A stretch of 64,000 nucleotides of DNA from Lycorma delicatula. Lineage: Eukaryota; Arthropoda; Insecta; Hemiptera; Fulgoridae. Every line of letters begins with the position of its first letter. Position 1 is the first letter of the stretch. Shown piece after piece: positions 25,601 through 40,000 of the stretch. Both the position numbers and the translations under genes were made by a program. The stretch lies in the NCBI RefSeq assembly GCF_047948215.1, contig NC_134455.1, positions 159,694,575 to 159,758,574 on the forward strand, written 5' to 3'. A model generated the notes under the pieces. The model made no database searches, was not told the DNA's origin, and was given only the letters and a program-made list of their open reading frames with translations.

Positions 25601-28600
25601 TTGCTATTATCCCAGTAATGCTATTGCACTATTCCTCACAGTAGTCATTGCGTTAAAATAATTCATTCATTTATTCACCAGAGAGAAAAATAAAACAATT
25701 ATAATTTTAATAATAAGAAAATCTTCAGCAGTGTAATGTTTAATTACAGTCACAATTTATTTAGAAAGAAACTTTACCAATATAAAATTTTCATGTATTT
25801 AAAATCTCAGGGTTTGCACATGAGAAAACTCCTCAAGAGAATTGTCTTTCATGCGAAGATATTCACTGACAGTAATAAAGAGTTAACTATCAAATAATAA
25901 ACTGAAAACAGAAAATATCAAAAATCGTTAAAAAAAAATTATTAAAGTAAAAAACTATACAGCAACTGTCTTTTATTATATAAATTATTAACAGGATATA
26001 CAGAGGAACTAATTAAAAATGCAAACATTTATTTTTAATGAAACAAAAAAAATGACAATGATAAATATTAATTAATTACTAAATACACAATAATTAAGAA
26101 ACACTAGAAAAGGAGTACTTCTACTGTTTAGATAAACTACAGTGAAAAAATAAACTAACTTGACAAGAAAATGTGTAATAACATTTTAAGAATCTGTATG
26201 TGTAATAACATTTTAAGAAATCTCAGTCAAAAGCAGAAAATTAACTAAAACATTCTAAATTATTCAATCTTCCAAATTAGATTGTCCTCCCACCTAATAG
26301 ACATCACTAACTACTGTGAGTGATTGGAAAAGTAAAAATTTATCTCGGGAAACATAGACAATGAAGATACCGCACCCAAGTTATGTCCTAATGATAATTG
26401 TTTAACAATTGAAATGGCTATGTAGTTTTAGATTAAATGAAATTTTTTTGAAAATTGTTTTCACAATTTTCTATTTCTGAACTTATTTCAATGACCACTA
26501 AACGTAGCTTTTTCTTTATGTCAAATACTAGAAAAAAATAATGAAAAATTCATCTTTACCAAATACTATAAACCAGTCATAGATAAATTCAATTTAGATC
26601 ATCTTCAGCAACATCTCTATATTACAAGTTAAAATACAATATCATGAAAAATTAAAAATAAAACTGCAAATTATTCAAAATTAATTAATCTACATCAATT
26701 AAAATTGGTATGGTTATATCAAAGAAAATAAAACTAATGAAAATAATTTTCCATAAGTTACTTTAATTATTAAAATTTATTTAATGTTCATTTTTGATTA
26801 CTTTTGTAAAATTACTTATGTTTTAATATTAAGACAATACTGATGAGACAAATGGATTTAATTAAAAAATATGTATTGTTACAAGAGCATAAGTATTTGT
26901 TATGCTGGAGGTATCAAACTACAAATTATTTTTCTGAATAATTTAATTTGTGTAGTGTGGTATCTCTGTTATGTATCCTAATTATCAAGTTCTGTATTTT
27001 GCATTACTTTGGCATGTAATCAGTATCATACTAGATCATTTATTAAACAGATAAATTATTAATGGTTATTGAAAAACTAAGAGGTAAGAAACACAAAAAA
27101 AAATTTGAATAAATAAAAAAAAGTTACTATACGCAAAATTATTATTTTAAAGGCTAGAAAAAGCACACTTTATTGTTAATAATGTTAACATGTAGATTCC
27201 ATTTAACCTAGAAAATCAACATAAATTAACCTCATCACAATCTAAAAAATAATAATAGTAAAAACAATATATTAAACAATTACCTGAGAGCTAACATATG
27301 CAGTAATTTATTACATTTATGAGTACAAGCAGTCGTCTGACTAACAAATGTTTGTTCACAATGAAAACAAGTGTAAACAGTTCCTGACATTGGAATTTTG
27401 GTAACCATTAAATAATCAGGAATCTGTTCTTTATTGCTATCATCTGTTTTGCTATTAATATTGTTAACTTCTTTTGTTTTAGAACTCTGCTGGGGCTCAG
27501 GACGTAGTAGTGAATCACTTTTTTTCATAGCAGCATCATTTCTTTTTATCTCTTGTCCATTATGTTCTTTCAGATTGGATTTTTTACTTTTACTGGAAGA
27601 ACTACTACTGGTTTCGGTTGTTTTATCTTGACTATTGCATTTTTTATAATGTATTTCCCCATCAATATTCATATGATGCAACTCAGTATCCTGATGTGGT
27701 TCAACACTTTTATTCCTTTTACTTGCTCCTTGAGATAATACAGATTCTTCATCAGCATTCGTATGTTGCGACTCATAACCCTGATGTGATTCAACACTTC
27801 TTTTTCTTTTACTTGCTGCTGGAGATGGCACAGACCAAGAATCTGAAACTCCTTCATTTTTTTTTAATGTTAGTGTTAACTTCTCTCTTTTACTTTTATC
27901 TGGTTCACCATTACTACTGAAAAAAATTATTAAAACATATTTTATATAAATTACACATAAATAAGATTTTCAGGTCAACATATCATTATCATTTACTTTT
28001 TTAATAATCACTGCACTGTTTTTATCTTAACAGTCTAATCAAATAAATAAAAAATTAAAATATCAAGCAATTCATTCATCAACAGTAATATAGAGGTTTA
28101 TGGTCCTGGGCAAGAAGGTAAATTGCATCTTGGCCAGGTAAGAGTAAGGAGGTGCCACCAAAACTTGTTACCAGGTTTGGTAAGTATTTACCAAAATGCA
28201 TCAAGATGGTAAATTAAGGATTCTATCCAGTCATCCTTATTTTAATATGGATTTCAGTCACTCTTAGGGTGCTTTCCTAGTAGGTAATAGGGATGTGGCG
28301 AATAATAAGGATCAAACATCTTGGTTTAAATAAAAGTGTTTATTAGAAGTCTAGATCGTGGATACTGTTTTGTTCTTTGGTGGTTGGGTTTAAATTAACT
28401 ACACATCTCAGGAATGGTCGACCTGAGATTGTACAAGACTACACTTCATTTACACTCATACATATCATCCTCATTCATTCTCTGAAGTAATACCTTATAA
28501 TGGTTCTGGAGGCTAAACAGAAAAAGAAAGTGAAGTGTCTATTAGAAACACAAAATCAGTGCACAGCTATATCACCTGGTAAGTTCTGTATCACGTACAC

Positions 28601-31600
28601 AAGCTAAGCAGTATTGCACTCAGTGTGAAGAATCTAGAGACTCACTGTCTAGTTCTACTGAGTAGAACTAGACACTGCACTGTAATTGGATAGTTCATTT
28701 CACTTACAGTTCTAATCATTTAAAATGAAACCAAACCAATTAATTCTCTTTCAGTTCAATTAAACTTGAACCCTAATCATATATAATTGCCTTCACTTCC
28801 CTCCCACCATTTTAAATGCCGTTGTACTCATTATCAACTTTTAATCAACGCAGAGAGAACTAATTAAAAAAAGCTGTGGTCATAAACTAAACAAAGTAAT
28901 CAGACATTGTACCTTGGCAAGCGCGTATGTAAACTGTACTGTTTTGACACAATGGATGCGTTAGTATGGTTACATAATCTAAGAGGGAGCCAAAGGATTC
29001 TATGCCACTGAAACTCAAATCTCAAAACACTGCAAATTGGAACAGATTTACAGAAACAATAATAGAAAGAGAACCGTTGGTTCTTTGTTTCTGTCAGGAT
29101 AGACAGAAACAGTGCCTGCCTGTATAAGAAAATTATTTTCTGCTTAGTAGGTATTCTGGCAACAGGTACTTAACATTTTTGATACTTGTTTAATCAGAAA
29201 CATTCAAGTACCTGGTTTGACTTAATCAGGAGCAAAAACAATTTAGTTTGATCCATGACTAGTAGGTAGCATGCTTTGGCATTTAACATCAGGGAAATGT
29301 AAAAATATTAAGTTAAAATGTTAAAACCAGCAAAATGTTAAAACCATTATTTTATTTATTTATTTTTTTTGCTTAAGTATGATTAGTATTCTACTTAAAT
29401 CTTAATCTAAAAATATAGTTCACTATAATGTTCTTTCCACAAAATAAAAAATATATTTCTAAAAATAAATCAATAAAAATATTCTGCGAATCACTATTTT
29501 TAATTTAAACATTCAACATACCATTTCCCTAGTTTTTCTATTCCATCATTAAATAAATCTGTCACTAGTTGTTAGCCATTCAGTCACTTCTGCTTCTTGA
29601 CTTCGTCACTCTCAAAATTACTGCTGCCATAAAATTGCCTTAGTTTAGGGAAACAAATCAAAATCCCTGAGAAGCCAGATCAGATTGCATGATAGATGTT
29701 GAACCACTTCCCAGTGAAGTATCTTAAGGAAGGCTTGAACTGAAGCAGGAGAGTACTATTAAAAAATGTATCATATTGTAATGTAGCAGGGGAGTAATAT
29801 CATTGTCAAATGACAAATGACATTGTCATTTGACAATAGGTTGCACTGTTTGTTTTGCAACTGTTCAAGTATTTGATAATAAATTATTTGTTATTCCACT
29901 TGACATGATAAAGTGAAAAATCAGAGAAAAATTGAGTTTTGAGAGGCATGAAGAGAAGTAGTCAGGGATGTTGGATCATACCTTGAATATGATGGAAGGA
30001 TGAAGGAAATATAAAAAAAGACCACCAAATATAAAAGCAGATCAAGTTATTAGGTCGGAGACCCAAAAGGCAAAAAAAAAAACTAGATCACTAAAGAGTG
30101 TGGTAAAATGAGGAATGCATGGTAAGATTCATCAGTTTTAATCACCATAAAAGGTTAAAAACCTTTTGACTGGCCATTAAGATATAAGACAATAAGTTGG
30201 CAAATAGACATAATGATTTGCTTGTGATGTCAGAGGACAGCTTGCTGGATGATCTTCCAAATTTTATCTGGAAGATAAAATTTTGCAGATAGAACAATGG
30301 AAGTACATGATGCTCTGGATATGGAAGATGCTCCTATATTACTGGAAAGTGAAGTCAGTGGTTGCTACACCGAAAAAAATATAGCAAAGCTAAAGACCCA
30401 GATAAGGAACCTATAGAGACTCTCAAGATTTTATCTGAGACTGCAAAGGAAATCATATAGTTAATCTGTCAAATCATATATATTTAGATGTACCAGACCT
30501 GAATACTGAAGATGCACAACATGATGAACATAATGTGTATCTATGTTTCACGGATTATAAGAATGTTATTGATAAGGTCAGGCATTATGAGAGGATGATT
30601 ACATTGAAGAGGGTGAGAATAAATGATGGGGAACTTAATTTTAAAGCTAATCTATATTGGAACCAGAAAGCAAATAATCAAATAGAAGATGGAATACCTG
30701 ATGATGTTCACATTAGGTGATGTGTTTGATAGGGTTGATTTTAGATCCATTCTTTATATTAAATTGAGCACTTTCTACAAAATAGTGAAAAATCAAGTAG
30801 CTGGCCGACATCAATTGCAATTAACATTAAGAGGACAAAATATGTTATAGTAAGTGCACATAGAATCCGTGACAATGGTCACTTTTTTTTCTCATAGATG
30901 AGTACAAAATTTTATATACTTGGAATAGTCGTGGTATGATGACTTGGAACAATCCAGCAAGATAAAGAATAGAACAGAAGAAGCCAGATCAGTCTTTCTA
31001 TAAACAAGGAATGTCCTACACAGCCGAAATTTAATAAGTTCAAGTTTGAGGAAAAGAATGACTAAGCACTAATCTTCTCTGAACTAATATATGGTGATTA
31101 GTCTTGGACTTAACAAAAGCATTGTTGAATACGCAACCGAAGAAGAGGTGGGTCTATCAAATATTGCTTATAAATATTTGATGCGATAAGGTTCATATAA
31201 GGATGTACCGAAAAGGATGGATACCAGCACAGCAGTATCTAAAATTACAAGAAGGAAAAACTCAATTACTTCCCACAAACGATGAAGGATTTAGAAAATT
31301 ATCAGCTTCTATGTCTCACAACTTAAAGGAAAATCATGGAAAACTGAGGTCCAAGATGATGGACAATTTCATGGTTGAAGAAGTTAAGGCAGTAGTTTCT
31401 AGATCAACCAGCTCTTTATTCTGGTCAACTGTGAACAGATATGAAATTACCTAGAAGTCTGCCAACATTCAGTAACAGTAATGGTACTTTAAAAGCAATG
31501 GTGTATAAGTTGGAAAATATTTAAATAATATTAAATTTCAAAGCAATTAAATTATATATTTATTTATTATGTAATTTAAATAAGTACATAGATCCCCAAC

Positions 31601-34011
31601 TTAGCCCACAAGATCACATCAACAACTTTGAAAAATTTAATAATTTGGCTTAATCATGATAGAATTACTCACATTTTATTAAAAGTCCCCAATATGTGAA
31701 AGTTTTTGGGTATGGTACAATAAGAATATTACAGCATGCTCAATTTACAAATCACATGATAATAGAGATAGTATAGTCTGTGCAGAGAGAAGCTGATCAG
31801 ATACTTTGTGGTTTTTTTTTGTTTAAGTCAAAATAAAAGAAACTTAAATTTACTTTTTCTAAAAACACCTAACCTGACAATAACAAAATTAAAATTAACC
31901 ATTATAGTAATTGTCGGCACCAAAAAGAAAATTTTACAAAAACCATCCATAAGTAGTAATTCTTTGAATCAGTAATGTCTACATACAATGTGTAAAAAAA
32001 CTGTTTTAATACATCATTGGTAATTGGTAGTAACTCTATCTTAGTCAAAAATTGTGTTGCAGTAGTTAATTTGACAGCTTGCTGGCTTATAATAGTAGAT
32101 AAATATTAATTCTTTTTAATATTGAAAACTTCCTAACTCATAAATTCTTGAAAACTGATGAAGATCAAAGCACAATGAACACTTCATGTATGTCTAATCA
32201 CAAAGTTATTATGATCGATGCCTTGGGTTCATCAACAGATTGAGAACCTCAATTGTGCTATAATTGTTATACAAGTTAATTAATACATTATCATTACAAC
32301 ATATTCTTATGGTCATTCCTGATCCTCCAACTGATATACCTGAGTATTATAAACATACTGCCATAGTGTCAAAATTTGTCCACATATCTTAATGTATGGT
32401 AAAAATAAGTATTATGCAGTTATTCGTCAGAAATTGGAAAAACAAGAATAATATCATCATAGTAATGAAACGTGGCTCTAAGACTATCAGAAAAAAAACT
32501 TAAAATTTAATTAGCCAAAATAATGTCTATATAAAATAAATTCAAATATCAGACAAAGTTTTTCAGATGCCATGTCATATTTTGCAGGTTCTTAAAGCAA
32601 TTCTTTGACACACTAGAAAAAACTGCTGATAATTGACAAAAACTGGATTATTTTAATACAATTGATTGTCAAAATCCATCACGTACTCTGGCTTGAACAT
32701 TATCCAACTTCTGCTCTTTGTATTTTTTTACTATCTGTTTAGCTGAGAGCAGCTTAATTCAATTTAATTTAATTTAATTTCAGACTGGCCAACAGTGATG
32801 AGGAAATATGAAAACAAATAAATGCTAATTCTTAAACTGATTCTGACAAAATTTCATGCATTTGGCATGAACATCTTATATTAGATCAGCAATGAAATAA
32901 TCGACTTTCTAGCTATTCTACAGCTATTAATCAACTTTGCAGCTATTCTACAGAAATATAAAACAATGATCTACAACAAACTACCAGTCAAATTAATTTC
33001 TCCAATAGTGTGATAAAACAGTCACACAAAATGTAAAAACCATACAACATAATAATTTTCCTACTATGTGTATCAGGTCCTATAACTGTAGGTTGTAGGC
33101 ATTCTGATAGAAGAAAAAACACATTTCAAAATATGACATATCATTCCCCAAAAAATAAAAACTACCCCATAGGGTTATTAAATGAAGTGGTTTCCAACTG
33201 CCTTTTTCACAAGCAATATATGGTGTTGCCTATCAGTATGTCAAACTTGCTGAATGATGATATTCAGCTCCTTAAGAGAACCTCCACTCTATTTCCTGCA
33301 ACAAATATATAATGAACATCATTTTACCAGGGAAAAAGCAACTGTGACAAGTACAACTTTACTTCTGATGATGATAATTATGCATCCCACCTACAATAAG
33401 CTGACAAGTAGTGTGAAGTAAAAAATTAATGCATCCTTTTACACCGTCTCCACTGAATAGGGCAATTCCCTGCATTTTTTTTTTTTGATCAAATGTATGT
33501 CTGGATAAATATATACTATCGCACACAAAAGTATGTCAACTACAACAGGTTACCCAAAAATTTAGGGAAAATAATTAATTTACTTTCATACCTCTGTGTA
33601 AACAGAGTACAACTGTACTAAAAACCTTTAATTAAATGACAGTATAAACTACATATTAAATAAGTTATATATGTTACCTTGTACTAACAGATTTAACGCA
33701 ACTATTTTTATCTTGAACAGCAGTTTTATTTATATTAATAGATGTTAGAGAACTACTAACTGAGGTAGTAGCAGTAGAAAAAACAGTAGTACTATTAGAA
33801 GCTGTAGTACTAGTAGTCATAGTAACAGTAGTAGTAATTAGACTAGAGGTAGATGTACAAGCTGTGAGACTTTTATTATCAATAGTTTTGTTACTATCAA
33901 TCATTTCATGTTTTAATTTATCCTGAATTGTTTTCTTTAAGTCATTCTGATTAACTGTTTTCTTAATGAACGAATTACTAGTCTTCTTTTCCACATTCTT
34001 GTTGCTGTTGA

Positions 34012-34046
<35 letters not shown>

Positions 34047-37000
34047 GTATTACTATTATTCTTGTTATGAGTATTGGAAATTTTTACACCATCTTTTATC
34101 AATTGCATTGGTGGCAACAGCTGCTCATTATGTATCTAAAAATAAATAGAATATTTTAACAAGATAAACCAACTAAAATTACAGAAATTAATGGTATGAC
34201 ATTTATAGCCATAAAAAAAACAATAAATAAGAACAGACCCAAATTAATTATACAATTTCTCGAACATTACTTTTAACACTCATGTAGCTATGTAAATGTC
34301 AAATTTTAAGAAGAAAATAATATGAGAGTATAAGAGGATGTGTATTTTAATCTGATAAAATAGTTTGCAAAAACCTATTACAATCCAATAAAAATGAGCT
34401 GAAGTAATAGACTGTAAATCAATTACAGAAAAGATCCCCATCAGGTCCTCATTAATTTTCATAATATTAGAATAATGCATAATGAATCACTGCAAGCTTT
34501 GTTCGCCTGTAAAAAAATGTCCTGAAAGAAATAAACTCTAAACAAGGTTTAATATAAATGTTAACTTAATTTTCTATAGTTTCCATAATAGTCACATTTA
34601 TACTCGTACATAAATAGAGCTGAACAGCTAATGGCTCCTCATTACTGCTTCCAGCCATCAATCTGTTGCCAGGTAATAATACATTTTGATCTTGGTGATC
34701 CATGGATATTAGTAACTTTTAGTTCCAGTCTGTTAGTACCCTTATTACACCACCAAGGGATGGATACCTCCTGAATCACTCTACATAATGATTACCTATT
34801 CTATCTATAACATTCCCTATTTCACCCTCATGGCTCTTTCAAAACTTCTGAAAATAATTCAACCTGGTCAAAATGAAACAACTTTCAAAAATGAAAACTG
34901 TATCAATTGCTACATGGTTCAAAGTACACACCTTTTTTAAACAATGTGTCCTATAAACTGTTTCCTCAAGTTCAGTGCAAATTCAGATTTTCCTCCCGTA
35001 ACAATATCATCTATCAAGCATGTGAATGAAGGGATTTGAGTAATTTAAATCAATCTTAAGAACATGAAGATAAACTTGTTAATATGCATCGAGCAATTTC
35101 CCGTAAAAAAACAAATAATAATAATAATAATAATTTAAAATCGATTTATAATGTAGAAAAATGTATTTTCTTAAATTTAACTAAGTTCATTTCATTAAGT
35201 TTTAATGCTTATTTTCATATATTGAATAAAGTTATTATATGTGAAATTTATGTATTTTAATGATACTATATCGTTCACATCAATTAAAGATTATTTATTA
35301 ACTTTCTGATTTAAAATCATGCCAATATACTATATCCAAAAAAGTTCCTTAGAAATCATTAAGAAAGAAAAAACACAAACCAAAAATAAAATATGCATAC
35401 ATTTAAACATACACGAACATCAGAAAACTAAAGAACAAGAAAGTTGAGTATTTTATTGCAAAAATTACAAGCTTGAAATTTTTATTTTAGGTTTATTTTT
35501 TTGTTTACTTTTTTAAAGTTTCCTGTAATTAAGGTTTTGTTTCGTTCCTATATTAACGATACAATGCATTATTGCTTTACTCCTTCATATATTTATACAA
35601 ACGGTGTCTAGAAATCAAAAAAGATTGCTAACCTTTCCTTTGTATCATCCAGTCTTGCATTGCATTCATAATATTTCTTGACAACTTATTCCCCACTAAA
35701 CTTGAGATAAAATTAAAATAAGACTGATTTAGATTAAAAAATGTTTGAATGTCTCCTTATCGGTTTTCAAAAGATTATCCATGTTGTAGCAATGTTCCTT
35801 TTTTAAAAGTTAAACTTGGTTGTTAATGGAATCAATTTTACTGCTTTCTGTTTCTTCTTAATGAACAATAAACACTACCAGTCTTCTATTTAACTCTATT
35901 TTTCTAGTTAACGTATATGAATTACTTTGCACTACATTGCCAGAGCAAAGGACAGACTAGTGGGGACACACTGGCAGTGATGGCTGACAAATTTGAACAA
36001 AATAACTCAACTGCTGTGTTAATCGTTACTCCCAATTATTGCGCCGGCAGTTTCAACAAAATAGTACGTTTAGGTACAATTTACTTTATAACTTCATAAA
36101 CTAAACATTGTCTACCATGTATTTCCTTTTCAATATGCTAAGAAACTCAAGATTTCATTTGGCCTTTCAAACAACCACTTCCCACTCTATTTCTCCTTTT
36201 TTTATAGTTCCTTACCTTTGTAAAATTTTGTATAAAAATTCTTTTTAACTGTTTCCATTTATTACTTTTCTAAAAATGTTAAATTACCTCATTTCTACAA
36301 ATGTAATTTTAAACAGCAAAATACTGATGATTTAAAAAGAGATGAATTTTTTCATATATAAATTATTAAAAATATTTACTTTTTAATAGTTTATTGTGAT
36401 AAATTTCAATTTTTTCCCCTTCTTTGAGTTTCCCATTCATTCCTAATTTTTTTTTTTTTTTGCTGCATTCAAAAGAGCCTTTTATGTCTGGGAATTCTTC
36501 AGTATCATCTTGTTCAGTTAAATGTTATAATGTTCTTTAGTCTATTTTAAGTCTTCAATTTCCTGAACCACTTTTCTGAGTGTCTCTCCTCCATCAAACA
36601 ACATATATTTTTAACAACAGCAAGAAATGATTCAAATTTACATCATATCCTGTAAAACTTACATGTTAATAGTATTTCACTTTAATAGTTTATTTACTAG
36701 TATATAACCTATGACTGATTTCAAACCTTCCACAAGTATATATATATATTTAATAAATTCATTTATCAATAAAAAAGTTTAAAATCTACAAATCATTTTA
36801 GGATACAAAATCTTACAATTGTAGTAAATTATTAAATTATAAATCTTGATTCTAGTAAATGATTTTTAAAATCACAAAACTTAATGGCAATTCAAGAGAG
36901 AATTTAATTTTCAACCAAAAAAAAAAATTTCCTGCTTGATTAAAAACAAGTAACTTTTTAAGAAAAATATTAGCATATCATTTTGGAACACCTCATGCAT

Positions 37001-40000
37001 ATGGAACTGAGAAGAATGTAGTACTGGGCCTGAGGAAGCTACATCAGTTTTACACAGTATTTTTCATATTTTTAATATTAGAATAATAATGTGCATCCTA
37101 ATTTTTCAAGTACATTTTCATCCACAAGGTATTGAAGTAATCAGAACTAAAAAATGCTAATAAAATCAATCAGTGATTTACATAAGTTACATTTTAGAAG
37201 AGATCTTGATTTAAAGATTAGAAAAAATTTATTAATAAGAACACATGCTGCTAATTTCAGTATTTCATCTTACTGATGAAAAATTGGGATTAAAATTTTT
37301 TAATCCGTATCATAATTATCAGTGATCCTTCTTCTCCTGTCTAAAAGCTGCTGATTCAATTCATATCCCATTGACAATTTCCTGCCATAGCTCACACTCC
37401 TCTGCCATTTGAATTTCTTCAGTCACCTCTTCAATCTGATCCAGCCATCTTTTCAGTGATCTTCCGCGTGATCTACTGCCTTCGATTTTTCCCTGTACGA
37501 CTAGTTTCTCAAGCTTCTCACCGAGCCCATTAACTATATGGCTAAAAAAGCGGATAATGTGCTAGAAACATATTGCAAACAACTCCTCCTCTGTATATCT
37601 AGCTCATTTATAATAGAGTTGTTTTCTTTTCCGTTCACATGACGTGGAGCATTCTTCTGTAGGTCCACATATCATATCCAACAATTCTCCACCAGTCTAT
37701 CACCTTGGTGGTCCAGGTCACCATGCCATACATGACAACAAGTAGTCTCAGCTTTGTATTGCTAGTGATTGCCTTTTTCTTCATATTTTGGCCTACAAGC
37801 CCCCAACTTTATCTATTGTGGATCCTAAATATATGAAACAGTCCACCTTTTTGAAATCACAGCGTATTACTGACTGGAAGATTGTTAGCTCTGTCTACAA
37901 TCATAACTTCTGTTTTTCTAATAGTGCCTAGTACCTCATTTTCTTACTGGACTCAGTCAAGGATCTCCTTCATTCTAACTTCAGAGCCCGCAAGCAAACA
38001 GGATCACATTGTCAGCAAACCTTGTTGGTTATACACCAGCAGCCTTTTTTATGTAGGAGTATGAACAGGAGCACATTCATCAGGCCATTTGGCAGTTAAC
38101 CATATGTACTTATATGTACTCTGGTGAATAATCATAACACCCAATTCATCTGTTGCTTCGATCATTTCCACTTCTATTTTATAATAATAAAATAATTTAA
38201 AATTATTCTACTGTACAGTACGTTATGATTTCACTATTAATTTTCTAGTTGTAATTTAATCAGTTAGATAGGGAAAAATAACAATTATAATGAAGTTTTC
38301 ACTGACCATGAACATAAATACACTTTTATTTATTTAATACATTTTTCCAAATCTGTTTTTAACTTTGTTAATTATTTATCAACAACAAAAAAACACAGCC
38401 TTAGGCTGATACTGCAAATAAAAATGATGTGTGATAAAAAAAACTTAACCGAGCACAGAACACAGCAGAAATTAAAAAAAAAAAACAATTTTTTTAATTT
38501 AACAGTAGGATTGTATGATCAGCACAACCAAAGCCACTGGTGGCTTGTATCAGATATAATACAACCAGAGTACAACAATTTTTTGATTCTGAGAATCAAA
38601 CCAACTCAATCAAAGAACACCAATGTACAATACACTAGATGAATATACAAGCTTGTGATGTAAAAGACTGAAAGCACCCTACTACTCAATCTAAAAATAT
38701 TAACTTGGTAATTAACAAAATAACAATCCTATTTAGTAATTTAATACATGCCTCAATGTTAAGCTTTCATCAACTGAGTATTACAAATTTTATCTTATTT
38801 ATCAGAAAAAAATAAATTTTAAACTATAAATTTAAAAAATGCCTAATTATTTTATACTAAGTTTTTTTTTTTATTAAACGTAACATTACTCTTGTTTTAT
38901 TAATAATAACAAAAAAAACTTACTTAAATTTGCACTATGCATTAATTCTTCTGCAATTTCCTAACTATCTTTGTTTGCACTCACTTTTACTATCACCATC
39001 ATAGCCTAAACGTATAAAAAATCTTTCCATCATTTCATCTATTAAAAGTTAGACTTTACAATAATCAACTTCAATGTTTTTAGTTTTACACAGTAAGGTC
39101 ACCTTTAGTCATTGTTTTGATTCAACTGTAACTTAATTTAGAATAAAACAATCCATCTACAATCACATTCAACTGAACTGAAAAGTCAACTTATTTACTG
39201 TAAAAAAGGAATAGAATCAAAAATTGGTTTCTAGATATACTTTCCTGTACACTACTTGTCTACTTGTTATGATTTATCTAAATTTATGAAAGAAACAGGT
39301 GATATGTACATAATCAAGAAATAAATTAAAAAAATCTTTATATAAAAATAATACTTTTAAAACCAAATTAAAAAAATAAATTGAAATAAACATTCCATAA
39401 ACAATTATTAATTCAACCCATTAAAAAACAGCATCTTGACCTAACATAATTCAAAAAAGAGAAAAGGAAAATTTAACTTGCATTCAACAAAAGCAATATA
39501 CAAGAAATTTAAAGTACTAGAAATTGTGGACTATCATTTAAATTACACGTTCTACAAAGATTTAAAATCATATTAATGTTGTCATGATAATCACTGCTAT
39601 TTGAACTAACTTTCAAAATTAACATTTTTTTGGAATGAATGCCCATTTCTTCTCTGGATGGATTATTATTAAATGATATCCTTTATTAATCATCACTTTA
39701 AGTCCTTTGTCATTATCATTGATCAACCATGACTTTGAAGTCAAATGTAAAGATAAAGTAAATGACTGTCAAAAAAATTGGTGTACTAGCTTTTTTGTAG
39801 ACAATAATTGCCTTTATATATTTAATTCCCTTCCACTGGATGTCAGTTTCCTCAATCAAAAATTTTCTGTTACTGTAGCTTTTATACCACCTTAAAACTA
39901 ACTCATTCACAAGAATCACTAGAATATTTTCACTACCTTTAAAATCATTATAAATCTGAAATTCTTGATGCAACTCTTTTAAGTAGAAAAGTCCTTCTTC

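Noticed and set aside
25570..25610. CRISPR-like or satellite array
   Set aside because: It is a plain ATT microsatellite. No regularly spaced repeats with unique spacers exist in the window.
27434..27920. Plus-strand open frames of 61-100 codons
   Set aside because: They are antisense shadows of ZAD exon 4, which has the splice sites, domain content and phase fit.
35917..36099. 60-codon plus-strand frame beginning MNYFALHCQSKG
   Set aside because: No recognised family, no splice context and in the middle of an intron on the opposite strand; probably chance or transposon debris.
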